From: Sphingomonas sp. CFBP 8760
GTDB taxonomy: Bacteria; Pseudomonadota; Alphaproteobacteria; Sphingomonadales; Sphingomonadaceae
Direction of reading: 5' to 3'
DNA: 64,000 nt
Assembly (NCBI RefSeq): GCF_014841615.1
Contig: NZ_JACYUG010000001.1
Span: 496,001 to 560,000 of the forward strand
The first letter of the stretch is position 1; each line of letters starts with the position of its first letter. This document shows, one piece after another, positions 8,849 through 16,227 of this stretch. Made by a program: the position numbers and the translations under genes. The notes beneath the pieces were generated by a model. It was not told the origin of the DNA. It saw only the letters and a list, made by a program, of their open reading frames with translations, and did not search any database.

Positions 8849-9697
8849 TCACCCGCTTCGACGCATCGCCGCCGCCCGCGCCAGCCCGGCGAACCAGCGA
8901 TCGGTCGCCGTGACGTCACGGTCCCCCACCCGCCATGCCGCGATCAGCACGGGCGCCCCCGCCGGCGGCAACAGCACGCCGACGTCGCCCATCACGTTCC
9001 GATCGGTCGCGGTGGGGCGATCGGTGGTGTAGGTGCCGGTCTTGTGGCCGATCCGCCAGCCGGCCGGCAACCCGGCCTTCAGCCGCGCCGTCCCGGTTTC
9101 GCAGGCGATCAGCCACCCCATCAGGTGTGCGCGCGACGCGGCGGTCAGGACCGGGCCGTAGAGTAGCCGGTCGAGCAGACGCAGCATCGCCGTCGCGGTC
9201 GTCGTGTCGCGTGGATCGCCCGGCGGCACCCGGTTCAACGCCGGCTCGATCCGGTCGAGCCGCGTGATCCGGTCGCCCTGCCCGCGCAGCCAGGTGGTAA
9301 GGCCGGCGGGGCCGCCGATCCGGGGCAGCAGCAGATTGGCCGCCGCGTTGTCGCTTTGCGCCACCGCCGCCCGGCACAATTCGCCGACAGTCAAACGGCG
9401 TCCGTCGGCAAGCGCGGCGCGGACGGCCGGCGCATAATCGAGCAGATCGCCTGGCCCGAACGCCACGGTCCGGTCCAGCCCCTCATGCCCGCGATCGACG
9501 TGCCACAACAGGCAGGCAGCCAGCAGCCATTTGAACGTGGAGCACATCGGCACCCGCACGTCCGCCTGCGCCCCCGTCATTCGCCCGGTCGCCTTGTCGA
9601 GCGTCGCCCAGGCGGCGATCACCGGGGGAGCGGCAGCGGCGGCACCGGTTCCGACGACGCTTGCCCCGATGCCGGCCAGCACCATGCGGCGGTCCAT
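8849..9697 (-). CDS. Class A serine beta-lactamase
   Basis: A 282-residue periplasmic hydrolase of beta-lactam antibiotics. Seen: a twin-arginine-like signal (MDRRMVLAGIGAS...AAAAAP), the S-x-x-K nucleophile box CSTFK (Ser53-Lys56), SDN (115-117), the omega-loop IEPALN with Glu151 and Asn155 (the E166/N170 equivalents) followed by PGDPRDTT, and KTGT near 217. All class A catalytic residues are therefore present. The residue before the nucleophile is Cys, as in KPC and NMC-A, but I do not see the Cys just after KTG that forms their disulfide. The start at 9697 overlaps the stop of the upstream LD-carboxypeptidase gene (TGATG), so translation is probably coupled. Spectrum cannot be predicted. 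No ampR- or blaR-type regulator is adjacent. Confidence 0.93.
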   Translation of the reverse strand: MDRRMVLAGIGASVVGTGAAAAAPPVIAAWATLDKATGRMTGAQADVRVPMCSTFKWLLAACLLWHVDRGHEGLDRTVAFGPGDLLDYAPAVRAALADGRRLTVGELCRAAVAQSDNAAANLLLPRIGGPAGLTTWLRGQGDRITRLDRIEPALNRVPPGDPRDTTTATAMLRLLDRLLYGPVLTAASRAHLMGWLIACETGTARLKAGLPAGWRIGHKTGTYTTDRPTATDRNVMGDVGVLLPPAGAPVLIAAWRVGDRDVTATDRWFAGLARAAAMRRSG

Positions 9698-10524
9698 CAC
9701 GCGATCCCGAACGGCACGACCATGTTGGTCTGCGCATGGCCGATCGCCGCGCGGCCCAGATACGGTACGCCCATGTCGCGGCACCAGCGATCCATCATCG
9801 CCTCCAGCGTCTCGCCCCAGGGGGGATCGTTCGCCTGGATATTGCTGACGATGCCCAGCCGCACGCCGGCCAGCCCCTTCAGCTGCGTCGCGTTCGCGAT
9901 CGTGAACAGCATCCGGTCGACGTTATAGAGCGGTTCCGACACCTCCTCGATCATCAGCACGTGATCGGTCAGATCGGGCATCCACTGGGTGCCGACCAGC
10001 GCATTCAGGATCGCGAGGTTGAAGGCGGCGGCGGGTTGCCCGGCGTCTGGCCCGGTCAGAGTCGGCTCCAGCCCTTGCCGGTCGCCGCGCAGCAGCCAGC
10101 CCAGCGTCCGCGCCACCGTCTCGTCCCCGTGTCCGCGGTTGATGTCGGTCGCCATCGGGCCATGCACCGGCCGGCCGATCCGGCGTGCGTAGAGCGCGGC
10201 GAGCAGGAACCCCATGTCCGAATAGCCGACATAGCTCTTGGCCAGCGCCGCCGGCCCCAGTGCCGGCATCACCTGCGCGAGAATGCGGTTGGAGCCGTAA
10301 CCGCCGCGCGCGAACCACACCGCGCCGACGCCCGGATCGTTCGCCACTTCCAGGAACGCCGCCGCGCGCACCGCGTCCGATCCGGCGAAATGCCCTTCGC
10401 TGGCGAAGCATTGCGGGTGGAACACCAGATCGACCTCGGGATAGGCGATCGCCGCGAACGCACCCGCGCGGGCGGCGACCACCGGGTCTATCGCCCGCGC
10501 CGGGGCCACCACTGCGATCTTCAC
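9697..10524 (-). CDS. LD-carboxypeptidase (peptidase family S66, LdcA-like)
   Basis: It should remove the terminal D-Ala from murein tetrapeptides in the cytoplasm during peptidoglycan recycling. The 275-residue protein starts KIAVVAPAR and carries the family's nucleophile elbow GGYGSNR, a Glu-rich element LMIEEVSEPLYNVDR and a C-terminal AIGHAQTN holding the likely catalytic His. The GTG start at 10524 is preferred because it gives the canonical N-terminus and has GGGGAC upstream; the longer open frame to 10605 would run into the divergent Mur ligase. It is the first gene of a two-gene operon with the beta-lactamase. The 49 bases between this start and the divergent Mur ligase start must hold both promoters. 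Confidence 0.9.
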   Translation of the reverse strand: MKIAVVAPARAIDPVVAARAGAFAAIAYPEVDLVFHPQCFASEGHFAGSDAVRAAAFLEVANDPGVGAVWFARGGYGSNRILAQVMPALGPAALAKSYVGYSDMGFLLAALYARRIGRPVHGPMATDINRGHGDETVARTLGWLLRGDRQGLEPTLTGPDAGQPAAAFNLAILNALVGTQWMPDLTDHVLMIEEVSEPLYNVDRMLFTIANATQLKGLAGVRLGIVSNIQANDPPWGETLEAMMDRWCRDMGVPYLGRAAIGHAQTNMVVPFGIA

Positions 10525-10573
10525 GATATGTCCCCGGCTTGCCCTATGCTGGCGATGCCGATAGCCCGCCGCC

Positions 10574-11977
10574 ATGGAGCATCGCAAATTCTTCTTCGTC
10601 GGCATCGGGGGATCGGGGATGATGCCGCTGGCGATGATCGTCCGCGCGCGCGGCGGTGACGTCGCCGGCTCCGACCGTGGGTTGGATCAGGGCCGCACCG
10701 CCCCGAAGTTTCAGGCGCTCGCCGCGCTGGGCATCCACCTGTTCCCGCAGGACGGCAGCGGCGTGACGCCCGACCGCCTCGTCGTCGCCTCCGCCGCGGT
10801 GGAGGACAGCGTGCCCGACATGGTCGCCGCCGCACGGGTCGGCGCGCCGCGGATGAAGCGTCCGGCACTGCTGGCGACCCTGTTCAACGACGCGGTGCTG
10901 CCGATCGGGATCGCGGGCACCAGCGGCAAATCCACCGTCACCGGGATGATCGGCCTGATCCTCCATGCCTGCGGCCGCGATCCGACGGTGATGAACGGGG
11001 CAGTGATGAAGGACTTCATCCGCCCCGATGCGCCCTTCGCCAGCGCGCTGGTCGGCGGCGGCGATCCGTTCGTCAGCGAAGTGGACGAAAGCGACGGGTC
11101 GATCGCGCTCTATCGCCCGCGTATCGCGGTGCTGAACAACGTGACGCTCGACCATAAATCGCTGGACGAACTGCGCGGCCTGTTCGGCGATTTCGCGCGC
11201 GGGGCCGACCGGGTGGTCGCCAATGCCGGCGATCCGGAAACCGCCGCGCTGCTCGCCACCCTGCCCCGCGAGCGGCTGACGACGTTCGCGGTGGAGGGCC
11301 GGGCCGATCTGGTCGCGGAGAAGCTGCGCCCCGAACCCCATGCGATCGGGTTCGACCTGATCGCGGGCGAGGCGCGCATCCCGGTGCGGCTGGCGGTGCC
11401 CGGCCGCCACAACGTGTCCAACGCGCTCGCCGCGATCGGCGCGGCGGTGGCGGCGGGGGTGCCGCTGGCGCAGGCGGCACAGGCGGTGGCGGGCTTCACC
11501 GGCCTGCGCCGCCGCTTCGATCTGGTGGGCGAGGCGGGCGGCATCGCGGTGATCGACGATTTCGGGCACAATCCCGACAAGATCGCCGCGACGCTCGACA
11601 CGCTGCACGACCAGCCCGGCCGGCTGCTCGTGCTGTTCCAGCCGCATGGGTACGGCCCGCTGAAGGTGATGGGGCGCGAACTGGCGCAGACCTTCGTCGA
11701 TCGGCTCGGCCCCGACGATGTGCTGACGATGCTCGACCCGGCCTATTTCGGCGGCACCGTGGCGCGCGACGTGGGCAGCGGGGATATCGTCGCGGCCGTC
11801 GCGGCGGGCGGTCGCATCGCCCATCACGATCCCGACCGTGCCGATGCCGCCGCCCGCCTCGTCGCCCTGTCCCGGCCGGGGGACCGGATCGTCGTGATGG
11901 GCGCGCGCGACGATACGTTGAGCGTATTGGCGGCGGACATGCTGGCGGCGATCGCGGAGCGTGGTGCCGCCGGGTAA
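10574..11977 (+). CDS. Mur ligase family protein (MurC/Mpl-like)
   Basis: A 467-residue ATP-dependent amide ligase with the three Mur domains: N-terminal Rossmann ([15 protein letters not shown]), central ATP-binding, and C-terminal from about residue 300. Family logic suggests it joins an amino acid or a recycled peptide to UDP-MurNAc, as Mpl does. Two signature motifs differ from MurC/Mpl: the P-loop is GTSGKST rather than GTHGKT, and the C-domain motif is [10 protein letters not shown] rather than DDxxHHPT. The substrate is therefore uncertain. Its divergent neighbour is an LD-carboxypeptidase, which makes the tripeptide that Mpl uses, and that supports a recycling role. I see no obvious Shine-Dalgarno in front of ATG 10574, so it may be leaderless. 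Confidence 0.85.
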   Translation: MEHRKFFFVGIGGSGMMPLAMIVRARGGDVAGSDRGLDQGRTAPKFQALAALGIHLFPQDGSGVTPDRLVVASAAVEDSVPDMVAAARVGAPRMKRPALLATLFNDAVLPIGIAGTSGKSTVTGMIGLILHACGRDPTVMNGAVMKDFIRPDAPFASALVGGGDPFVSEVDESDGSIALYRPRIAVLNNVTLDHKSLDELRGLFGDFARGADRVVANAGDPETAALLATLPRERLTTFAVEGRADLVAEKLRPEPHAIGFDLIAGEARIPVRLAVPGRHNVSNALAAIGAAVAAGVPLAQAAQAVAGFTGLRRRFDLVGEAGGIAVIDDFGHNPDKIAATLDTLHDQPGRLLVLFQPHGYGPLKVMGRELAQTFVDRLGPDDVLTMLDPAYFGGTVARDVGSGDIVAAVAAGGRIAHHDPDRADAAARLVALSRPGDRIVVMGARDDTLSVLAADMLAAIAERGAAG

Positions 11978-11989
11978 GAATATTTCACT

Positions 11990-12005
11990 GGCGGTTTTAA
12001 CCGCC
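11990..12005 (+). terminator. Small hairpin after the Mur ligase gene
   Basis: GGCGGTT (11990-11996) and AACCGCC (11999-12005) are perfect arms with a two-base loop, twelve bases past the stop codon. There is no T-run, so termination strength is doubtful. Confidence 0.35.
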
Positions 12006-12057
12006 TGTACCTGCTCCCATATCCCCGCCTCGCTTTCCCCCCCGAGGTACTTGATTC

Positions 12058-13122
12058 ATGCCGACCCCCGCCAGCGGCTATGCCGCGCCATCCGCCGCCG
12101 CCCCGCTCGCCCCGTTCAGCTTCGAGCGGCGCGATCCCGGTGCCACCGACGTCGCGATCGACATCCTGTATTGCGGCGTCTGCCATTCCGACCTGCACAC
12201 CGCGCGCGGCGAGTGGGAAGGCACGCTCTACCCCTGCGTTCCCGGTCACGAGATCGTCGGCCGCGTCACCGCGGTCGGCAGCGACGTGACGAAGTTCGCG
12301 GTCGGCGATATCGCCGGCGTCGGCTGCATGGTCGGCAGCTGCGGCCATTGCCCGTCCTGCGACGATGGCGAGGAGCAATATTGCGAGACGACCGGCATGG
12401 TCGGCACCTATAACGGTCCCGATCCCGTGCTGGGCGGCCATACTTTCGGCGGCTACAGCGACCACATCGTCGTCGACGAGGGCTTCGTGCTGAAGGTGAC
12501 GCATGACGAGGCCGATCTGGCCGCCGTCGCACCGCTGCTGTGCGCGGGGATCACCACCTATTCGCCGCTTCGCCATTGGCAGGTCGGGCCGGGGCAGAAG
12601 GTCGGCATCGTCGGACTCGGCGGGCTCGGCCATATGGGCGTGAAGATCGCCGCGGCGATGGGCGCGGAGGTGTATGTCTTCTCCACCTCGCCCAACAAGC
12701 GCGACGATGCGAAGCGGCTGGGCGCGACCGACCTGATCGTGTCGAAGGATGCCGACGCGATGGCCGAACACGCCAACAGCTTCGACTTCATCCTGAACAC
12801 CGTCGCCGCGCCGCACGATCTCGACCAGTTTCTGATGCTGCTGAAGCGCGACGGCACGATGACGCTGGTCGGCGTGCCGGCCGAACCGCACCCCTCGCCC
12901 TCGGTCGGCAACCTCGTGTTCCGCCGCCGCCAGCTCGCTGGCTCGCTGATCGGCGGGATCGCCGAGACGCAGGAGATGCTCGATTTCTGCCGCGAGCATG
13001 GCCTGACCGCCGATATCGAGACGATCCGGATGGACGAGATCGAAACCGCCTACGAGCGGATGGTGAAGAGCGACGTGAAGTACCGCTTCGTCATCGACAT
13101 GGCGACGCTGAAGGCCGCGTGA
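12058..13122 (+). CDS. Zinc-dependent NAD(P) alcohol dehydrogenase (YahK/cinnamyl-alcohol-dehydrogenase type)
   Basis: A 354-residue medium-chain dehydrogenase that reduces aldehydes or oxidises alcohols. Catalytic zinc ligands are in GVCHSDLH and PGHEIVGRV; the structural zinc lobe is the four-cysteine series in GCMVGSCGHCPSCDDG...YCE. The Rossmann motif GLGGLGHMGVKIA lies near residue 185. The arrangement and length match the NADPH-preferring YahK/AdhC group. It is followed after about 10 bases by the parS-like palindrome. The physiological substrate is unknown. Confidence 0.93.
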   Translation: MPTPASGYAAPSAAAPLAPFSFERRDPGATDVAIDILYCGVCHSDLHTARGEWEGTLYPCVPGHEIVGRVTAVGSDVTKFAVGDIAGVGCMVGSCGHCPSCDDGEEQYCETTGMVGTYNGPDPVLGGHTFGGYSDHIVVDEGFVLKVTHDEADLAAVAPLLCAGITTYSPLRHWQVGPGQKVGIVGLGGLGHMGVKIAAAMGAEVYVFSTSPNKRDDAKRLGATDLIVSKDADAMAEHANSFDFILNTVAAPHDLDQFLMLLKRDGTMTLVGVPAEPHPSPSVGNLVFRRRQLAGSLIGGIAETQEMLDFCREHGLTADIETIRMDEIETAYERMVKSDVKYRFVIDMATLKAA

Positions 13123-13132
13123 TCGACGCTGG

Positions 13133-13180
13133 TCGCCACCGTTCCATGTTCCACATTTGTTCCACGTGGAACGGTGGCGA
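13133..13180. repeat. Perfect 14-bp inverted repeat enclosing a parS-like site
   Basis: The arms 13133-13146 and 13167-13180 are perfect reverse complements of 14 bases with a 20-base spacer. The right arm overlaps the right half of the parS-like palindrome (13158-13173), and a second half-site TGTTCCACAT lies at 13147-13156. There is no T-run, so a terminator is less likely than a protein-binding site. Confidence 0.75.
13158..13173. promoter_or_regulatory. parS-like centromere site (ParB-binding palindrome)
   Basis: TGTTCCACGTGGAACG contains the perfect 14-base palindrome GTTCCACGTGGAAC. It matches 15 of 16 bases of the chromosomal parS sequence TGTTCCACGTGGAACA known from pseudomonads and is close to the general consensus TGTTNCACGTGAAACA. 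It lies in the 97-base gap between adh and a hydrolase gene. ParB genes are not in the window. If functional it would place this segment in the origin-proximal domain. Confidence 0.7.
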
Positions 13181-13219
13181 TATGGTTGGCCGCGGCCGCG
13201 TCGTCGGGTAAGGCGGGGG

Positions 13220-13954
13220 ATGAGCACCGAACGCCCCCGCCTCGCCTTCCATCTGACCGAGGGCGCCGGCCCGGTCGTGATCTTCCTGCCCGGCTATGCT
13301 TCCGACATGAACGGCAGCAAGGCGCTGGCGCTGGAGGGATGGGCGAAGGCGAACGGCCGCGCGTTCCTGCGCTTCGATTACGGCGGCTGTGGCCAGAGCG
13401 AGGGCGCGTTCGCCGACCAGACGCTGACGGGCTGGCGCGACGACGTGCTGGCGATGATCGACGATGTCGCCACCGGCCCGGTCGTGCTGGTGGGATCGTC
13501 GATGGGCGGGTGGCTGATGCTGCTGGCGGCGCGGATGCGGCCCAACCGGGTACGCGCGCTGGTGGGGATCGCACCCGCGCCCGACTTCACCGACTGGGGC
13601 TTCACCCAGGCGGAGAAGATGACGATCCTCAATACCGGCCGGCTGGAACGCGCCAATCCCTATGGCCCCGAACCCACGATCTACACCCGCCCCTTCTGGG
13701 CATCGGGCGAGGCGAGCCGGCTGATGTTCGGCACGATCGCCTTCGATGGTCCGGTGCGGCTGTTGCAGGGGCAGGCGGACCCGGACGTACCATGGAACCG
13801 CACCGTCCATCTCGCCGGGCTGTTCGGGTCGGCGGATGTCCGCACCATATTGATCAAGGACGGCGACCATCGCCTGTCGCGCGACGCCGATCTGGCGCTG
13901 CTGATCGCGACGGTGGCCGAGGTGACGGATACGTCGGGCCGGTCGGAGGGTTGA
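13220..13954 (+). CDS. Alpha/beta hydrolase (ABHD10-like)
   Basis: A 244-residue serine hydrolase, cytoplasmic by lack of a signal. The oxyanion region is VIFLPGYASDMNGSKA, the FDYGGCGQSEG strand follows, the nucleophile elbow is GSSMGGW (Ser near residue 96), an acidic residue lies in GQADPDVPW, and the catalytic His is in DGDHRLSR. This pattern resembles ABHD10 and other small acyl-protein thioesterase or carboxylesterase families. The start at 13220 has GGCGGGGG immediately upstream. The in-frame ATG at 13157 is rejected because it falls within the parS-like palindrome region. The substrate is unknown. Confidence 0.88.
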   Translation: MSTERPRLAFHLTEGAGPVVIFLPGYASDMNGSKALALEGWAKANGRAFLRFDYGGCGQSEGAFADQTLTGWRDDVLAMIDDVATGPVVLVGSSMGGWLMLLAARMRPNRVRALVGIAPAPDFTDWGFTQAEKMTILNTGRLERANPYGPEPTIYTRPFWASGEASRLMFGTIAFDGPVRLLQGQADPDVPWNRTVHLAGLFGSADVRTILIKDGDHRLSRDADLALLIATVAEVTDTSGRSEG

Positions 13955-13982
13955 TGCGGCAAGACCGATAGACGGAGCTTCC

Positions 13983-14417
13983 ATGCATTACCTGCACACC
14001 ATGATCCGCGTCACCGATCCCGACGCGACGATCGCCTTCTTCGAACTCCTCGGGCTGAAGGAGGTCCGCCGGCTGGAGAACGAGGCGGGACGGTTCACGC
14101 TGATCTTCCTCGCCTGTCCCGACGACATGAACGCGCCGGGCGAGCGTGCCAAGGCCGAAGTCGAACTGACCTATAACTGGGACCCGCAGGAGTATGACGG
14201 CGGCCGCAATTTCGGCCACCTCGCCTACCGCGTCGACGACATCTACGCGACGTGCCAGCGTATCCTAGACGCCGGCCACATCGTCCACCGCCCCCCGCGC
14301 GACGGGCACATGGCGTTCGTGAAGACCCCGGACGGCATCTCGATCGAACTGTTGCAGGACGGCACGCTGGAGCCGGCGGAACCCTGGACCTCGATGCCCA
14401 ACACCGGCAGTTGGTAG
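13983..14417 (+). CDS. gloA: Lactoylglutathione lyase (glyoxalase I)
   Basis: It isomerises the hemithioacetal of methylglyoxal and glutathione to S-lactoylglutathione, using a divalent metal. It is 144 residues long with two betaalphabetabetabeta modules. Metal-ligand regions are MHYLHTMIRV (His), a Glu in KAEVELTYNW, FGHLAYRV (His) and a C-terminal Glu in GISIELLQ. It is followed one base later by gloB, so the two enzymes of the glyoxalase pathway form an operon. Start 13983 matches the family N-terminus. Confidence 0.96.
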   Translation: MHYLHTMIRVTDPDATIAFFELLGLKEVRRLENEAGRFTLIFLACPDDMNAPGERAKAEVELTYNWDPQEYDGGRNFGHLAYRVDDIYATCQRILDAGHIVHRPPRDGHMAFVKTPDGISIELLQDGTLEPAEPWTSMPNTGSW

Positions 14418-14418
14418 G

Positions 14419-15162
14419 ATGACGACGCCCGTCCCGCCGCTGGAGATCGTCGCGGTCCCGGTACTTGCCGACAATTACGCGTGGCTGATCTTCGATCCGA
14501 AGACGGCGGATGCCGCCGTGGTCGATCCGGGCGAGGCGGCCCCGGTGCTCGCCGCCGCCAAGGTGCGGGGCTGGCACATCTCGCAGGTGTGGACCACGCA
14601 CTGGCACCCCGACCATACCGGCGGCAATGCCGACATGAAGGCGGCGGGCGCGACGATCACCGGCCCGACGGCGGAACGGGAGCGCATTCCGACGCTCGAC
14701 ACCTTCGTGGGGGCGGGCGACGTGGTGCGGCTGGGCAGCCATACCGCGAAGGTGCTGGCGGTACCCGGCCATACCGCCGGCCATGTCGCGTTCCATTTCG
14801 CCGACGATGCGCTGGTCTTCACCGGCGACACGCTGTTCGCGATGGGATGCGGCCGGCTGTTCGAGGGCACGCCGGCGGAGATGTGGGCGAACATGCAGGC
14901 CTATGCCGCGATGCCGGACGAGACGAAGGTGTATGGCGGGCACGAATATACCCAGTCGAACGCCCGCTTCGCCGCGCATGTCGAACCGGACAATGCGCTG
15001 ATCGCCGACCGCCGCGTGGTGATCGACCGGGTGCGCGCGCTCGGCCAGCCGACGCTGCCGACCACTATCGCCCAGGAACGCGAAACCAACCCCTTCATGC
15101 GTGCCGGCTCCGCCGAACGGCTGGGCGAGTTGCGGACGCAGAAGGACAATTTCCGCAGCTGA
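14419..15162 (+). CDS. gloB: Hydroxyacylglutathione hydrolase (glyoxalase II)
   Basis: It hydrolyses S-lactoylglutathione to D-lactate and glutathione. The 247-residue metallo-beta-lactamase-fold enzyme has the metal motif THWHPDHTGGN near residue 56, further ligands in PGHTAGHV (His) and TGDTLF (Asp), and the glutathione-binding C-terminal domain with GGHEYTQSNARFA and ETNPFMR. The one-base gap from gloA implies co-transcription and coupled translation. Confidence 0.97.
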   Translation: MTTPVPPLEIVAVPVLADNYAWLIFDPKTADAAVVDPGEAAPVLAAAKVRGWHISQVWTTHWHPDHTGGNADMKAAGATITGPTAERERIPTLDTFVGAGDVVRLGSHTAKVLAVPGHTAGHVAFHFADDALVFTGDTLFAMGCGRLFEGTPAEMWANMQAYAAMPDETKVYGGHEYTQSNARFAAHVEPDNALIADRRVVIDRVRALGQPTLPTTIAQERETNPFMRAGSAERLGELRTQKDNFRS

Positions 15163-15203
15163 CCGCCAGCCGCCGACCCCAGCCGTCGACAGGAGACCGA
15201 CCG

Positions 15204-15623
15204 ATGCGTTGCCTCATGATCCTGGCCCTTGCCGCGACCACCGCCGGGTGCGCCGCGACCGGCACCGGCCCCGCCGATCCACCTGCGGGCGAGCGGACCT
15301 CCTACAATAACGGCCGCTCGCTCGATCAGGCGCTGGCGGGATATGTCGCGGGCGACAAGGTGAACTGCCTGCCGCAGACCCGCACGCCGCAAAGCGACAG
15401 CTATGGCCAGACGGTGGTGTATCGGTTCGGTCGCAACATGCTTTACCGCAACGACATGGGGCCGGGGTGCGAGGGGCTGGGGCGTGGCGACATCATGATC
15501 GCCAGCACGCCGATCGGCCAGTTCTGCCGGGGCGACATCGTGCAACTGGTCGACCGGACCTCGCGCTTCCCGACCGGCAGTTGCGCGTTCGGCGACTTCA
15601 TCCCCTATCGAAAGGCGAAATGA
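15204..15623 (+). CDS. Small lipoprotein of unknown function (paralogue of the next gene)
   Basis: A 139-residue predicted lipoprotein: MRCLMILALAATTAGCA has a lipobox ending in Cys16. The mature part contains regularly placed cysteines and the pattern NCLPQ...GQTVVYRFGRNMLYRNDMGPGCEGL...IGQFCRGD. The same pattern recurs in the protein encoded immediately downstream, so the two look like tandem duplicates. AGGAG precedes the ATG at 15204. It overlaps the next gene by four bases. I recognise no named domain. It begins 41 bases after gloB and could be in the same transcript. Confidence 0.75.
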   Translation: MRCLMILALAATTAGCAATGTGPADPPAGERTSYNNGRSLDQALAGYVAGDKVNCLPQTRTPQSDSYGQTVVYRFGRNMLYRNDMGPGCEGLGRGDIMIASTPIGQFCRGDIVQLVDRTSRFPTGSCAFGDFIPYRKAK

Positions 15624-16024
15624 TGCGCGCGTTGTTCCCCCTCGCCCTGCTGGCGATCGCGATCCCCGCCGTGGCGGCGGCACCGCCGGCCAAGGAGAAA
15701 GCCAAAGAGAAGGAACGCGACTTTCTGGCCGGACGCGTGCCGGGCAAGCCGGTACGCTGCATCGACCCGCGTTCCAATCAGGGGCCGACGGTCATCGACG
15801 ACAAGACGATCCTCTACAACGTCACCGGACGCCGCGTGTACCGTACCGGGCCGGTCGGCGCGTGTCCGTCGCTGCGCCCCCTGACGACGCTGATCGTGGA
15901 GATCCGGTCGGGGCAATTGTGCCAGAACGATATGTTCCGGGTGCTGCAGCCCGGCACCACGATCGCGTCCGCCTATTGCCGGTTCCAGCCGTTCGTCCCG
16001 TACGACCGGCCTAAAGCGGGATGA
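15620..16024 (+). CDS. Small secreted protein of unknown function (tandem paralogue)
   Basis: A 134-residue protein with a signal peptide (MMRALFPLALLAIAIPAVAAA) and a charged linker rich in Lys and Glu. The body is VRCIDPRSNQ...ILYNVTGRRVYRTGPVGACPSLRP...SGQLCQNDMF, which aligns with the upstream lipoprotein at the cysteines, the YR-G turn and the GQxC motif. Its ATG overlaps the stop of that gene (ATGA), so translation is coupled. The last codons and the stop codon lie inside palindromic repeat copy 2, which begins at about 16020; the natural C-terminus may have been replaced by the repeat. Confidence 0.75.
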   Translation: MMRALFPLALLAIAIPAVAAAPPAKEKAKEKERDFLAGRVPGKPVRCIDPRSNQGPTVIDDKTILYNVTGRRVYRTGPVGACPSLRPLTTLIVEIRSGQLCQNDMFRVLQPGTTIASAYCRFQPFVPYDRPKAG

Positions 16025-16143
16025 CATGAGGGGGTTGATCCAGATGTTCGTCATTGCGAGCGCAGCGAAGCAATCCAGGTCGTCCTGGTCCGACACTGGA
16101 TTGCTTCGCTGCGCTCGCAATGACGGATCAATCTGATGTCATC
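16020..16143. repeat. Palindromic repeat, copy 2 (long form)
   Basis: This element has a perfect 29-base inner inverted repeat (16050-16078 with 16096-16124), flanked by ttgatcc/ggatcaa and then gatgacat/atgtcatc arms that extend the symmetry to about 124 bases. It shares its whole plan with copy 3 (30683-30803) and its core with copy 1. It lies between a small secreted-protein gene, whose stop codon it contains, and hslU. Confidence 0.88.
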
Positions 16144-16173
16144 TGGCTCTAAAGGGTAGCTACTCGCAGTAAT

Positions 16174-16207
16174 CCTTACTTCCTTGGCCTTCGCCGGGGA
16201 AGTAAGG
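16174..16207. terminator. Hairpin between the secreted-protein gene and hslU
   Basis: Perfect 10-base arms CCTTACTTCC (16174-16183) and GGAAGTAAGG (16198-16207) enclose a loop containing ggccttcgccgg, the same motif as in the repeat at 2214-2240. It is placed between convergent genes, about 20 bases past the hslU stop on the minus strand. Confidence 0.5.
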
Positions 16208-16227
16208 CGGAGAGTACTATCTCCCCT

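Noticed and set aside
7110-9032. 640-residue plus-strand open frame opposite thrS
   Set aside because: It is antisense to thrS and part of bla. High GC keeps the opposite strand open, and there is no domain, signal or plausible start region.
9958-9963. CACGTG as a second parS
   Set aside because: Flanking bases (atcagCACGTGatcgg) do not match parS beyond the central six, and it lies inside the LD-carboxypeptidase gene.
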